Source of the DNA: DATKLX01 sp035542155
Lineage (GTDB): Bacteria > Chloroflexota > Anaerolineae > Anaerolineales > Anaerolineaceae
Assembly (NCBI GenBank): GCA_035542155.1
Contig: DATKLX010000168.1
Coordinates: 1 to 53,791 of the forward strand
Length of the DNA stretch: 53,791 nucleotides
Direction: 5' to 3'
Positions 52,622 through 53,791 of the stretch are shown piece by piece. The position numbers were made by a program, and so were the translations under genes. The notes under the pieces are model-generated. The model saw only the letters and a list, made by a program, of their open reading frames with translations, had not been told where the DNA came from and ran no database searches. The stretch's first letter is position 1. Every line of letters begins with the position of its first letter.

Positions 52622-53791
52622 ATGGCAGAAACCAAAATATCAGCCCGGGTGCGGTTTGCGCCATCTCCTACCGGGCACTTACATCTTGGCGGCGCACGAA
52701 CCGCTTTATATGATTATCTCATCGCCAGGCAAACCGGGGGGCAGTTCATCCTTCGGATTGAAGATACAGACCAGAAGCGCTTGGTGCCTGGCGCAGAGGA
52801 AGAATTTATATTGAACCTGCGCTGGCTGGGTCTGAACTGGGACGAAGGGCCGGACCTGGGTGGGCCTTATGGACCGTACCGCCAGTCCGAAAGGAAGGAA
52901 ATCTACCAGGAATACGGCCAGATGCTGATCGAATCCGGCCATGCATATTATTGTTTTTGCACGCCCGAGCGGCTGGAGAATGTGCGCCAGGAGCAGATCA
53001 AGCGTAAGGAGCTTCCCCAATATGACGGAACGTGCCGCGTGCTCGATCCGTTAGAAACTGCGCGGCGGGTCGAAGCCGGGGAGCGTCATGCGGTTCGCTT
53101 CAAGACGCCGAAATCTGGGAGCACCACCGTGGTCGATCACGTACGGGGCGAGATCACGGTAGAAAATCGCATGCTGGATGATTACATCATCATTAAGTCA
53201 GATGGGCTGGCGCTGTACCACCTCGCCTCGGTCGTTGACGATCATCTGATGAAGATCACCCACGTGATCCGCGGATCGGAATGGCTGCCTACGTTCCCCC
53301 TGCATGGACTGATTTACCGTGCTTTTGGCTGGGAGGAACCGGTCTGGGTACACCTTTCGGTGTTTCTGAAGCCAAGTGGAAAAGGGAAAATGAGCAAGCG
53401 CGAAACAGCCGACCTGGTTAAAGATGGGTATTCATTCTTCATCAAAGATTTAGATGGGCTGGGATACATCCCTGAGGCCGTGGTCAATTGGATCGCATTG
53501 ATGGGCTGGAGCTACGACGACCATACCGAATTCTTCCAGATGGAAGATTTAATTGCAACGTTCAGTATCGATCACTTGAACCCATCTCCGGCCGCAATCA
53601 ACTATTCCAAGCTGGACTATTTCAACGGTTTACACATCCGGGGTCTTTCGATCACAGACCTGGCGCAGCGCGTGAAACCTTTCCTGGAAAGAGAAGGGTA
53701 TGAGGTGGACGATGAGCGGTTGTTAAAAGTCGCCCCGATCATCCAGGAACGGATTACCACGCTGGATGACGCCATCCCCATGGCTGGATTT
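52622..53791 (+). CDS. gltX: Glutamyl-tRNA synthetase (N-terminal 390 residues, runs off window)
   Basis: The frame is open from the ATG at 52622 to the window edge (390 codons, no stop). Class I synthetase motifs: the HIGH-type site PTGHLHLGGARTALY near the N-terminus, the zinc-type CFC in YYCFCTPERL, and the KMSKR loop in GKMSKRET. A GluRS (discriminating or not) charges tRNA(Glu). The anticodon-binding domain that would separate GluRS types is outside the window. GGGAG lies 8 nt before the ATG. Confidence 0.95.
   Translation, partial: MAETKISARVRFAPSPTGHLHLGGARTALYDYLIARQTGGQFILRIEDTDQKRLVPGAEEEFILNLRWLGLNWDEGPDLGGPYGPYRQSERKEIYQEYGQMLIESGHAYYCFCTPERLENVRQEQIKRKELPQYDGTCRVLDPLETARRVEAGERHAVRFKTPKSGSTTVVDHVRGEITVENRMLDDYIIIKSDGLALYHLASVVDDHLMKITHVIRGSEWLPTFPLHGLIYRAFGWEEPVWVHLSVFLKPSGKGKMSKRETADLVKDGYSFFIKDLDGLGYIPEAVVNWIALMGWSYDDHTEFFQMEDLIATFSIDHLNPSPAAINYSKLDYFNGLHIRGLSITDLAQRVKPFLEREGYEVDDERLLKVAPIIQERITTLDDAIPMAGF

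Overview
This is a gene-dense bacterial chromosome segment, about 57 percent GC by eye. No gap between genes exceeds about 200 bases, and I see no tRNA, rRNA, CRISPR array, insertion sequence or phage gene. The mix of genes suggests a free-living member of the Chloroflexota, most likely Anaerolineae. The pointers are Pro/Thr-rich linkers with bacterial SH3 domains, several MoxR/DUF58/TgpA genes, large YfhO-type membrane proteins, and a shape-plus-Min operon. That assignment is inference from gene content. Two O2-dependent enzymes (HPPD and homogentisate dioxygenase) suggest the organism meets oxygen.

Layout. (1) 1-3792, minus strand: an NDP-forming acyl-CoA synthetase, a stand-alone GyrA-type C-terminal propeller protein and the start of a membrane-anchored metallophosphoesterase. 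(2) 3987-14556, minus: a long run headed by a MoxR ATPase, followed by DUF58, DUF4129, DUF58, a TgpA-type transglutaminase, a P1 (NylC/DmpA-type) autoprocessing hydrolase, a GAF-SpoIIE phosphatase and an alpha/beta hydrolase, mostly coupled by overlapping stops and starts. (3) 14676-17826, plus: a D-2-hydroxyacid dehydrogenase, G6PDH and an SH3-domain surface protein, then a convergent esterase and small membrane protein. (4) 18797-27237, plus: smpB, a phytol/dolichol kinase-like protein, a histidine ammonia-lyase, a Tat-exported L,D-transpeptidase, a thiol-redox module (ccdA, a TlpA-like gene, a glutaredoxin-DUF2085 fusion), and the pgeF, yggS, yggT, yggU group that often sits near division genes.

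(5) 27229-30491, minus: a membrane-anchored NACHT-type NTPase with HEAT repeats behind a coiled-coil zinc-ribbon protein. (6) 30583-40664, plus: four large polytopic membrane proteins in an A-B-A'-B' order, apparently a duplicated gene pair, followed by a second MoxR-DUF58 pair. (7) 40706-44802, plus: an AlaX-type editing protein and an aromatic catabolism block (hppD, FAH-family, hmgA). (8) 44905 to the end, plus: mreB, mreC, mreD, PBP2, minC, minD, minE, rodA and the start of gltX, joining cell elongation and septum placement in one array.

Several sigma-70-type promoters can be read, including two with the same hexamers (TTGCCG, 17 bp, TATAAT). At two genes the -10 box lies 6-7 nt before the ATG, which predicts leaderless mRNAs. 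The most distinctive features are the P1 hydrolase and phosphatase inside the MoxR/TgpA run, the duplicated membrane-protein pair next to a second MoxR-DUF58, a cysteine-rich insertion in PBP2, the NACHT-HEAT protein, and a long inverted repeat that could hide the ribosome binding site of the GyrA-CTD gene.
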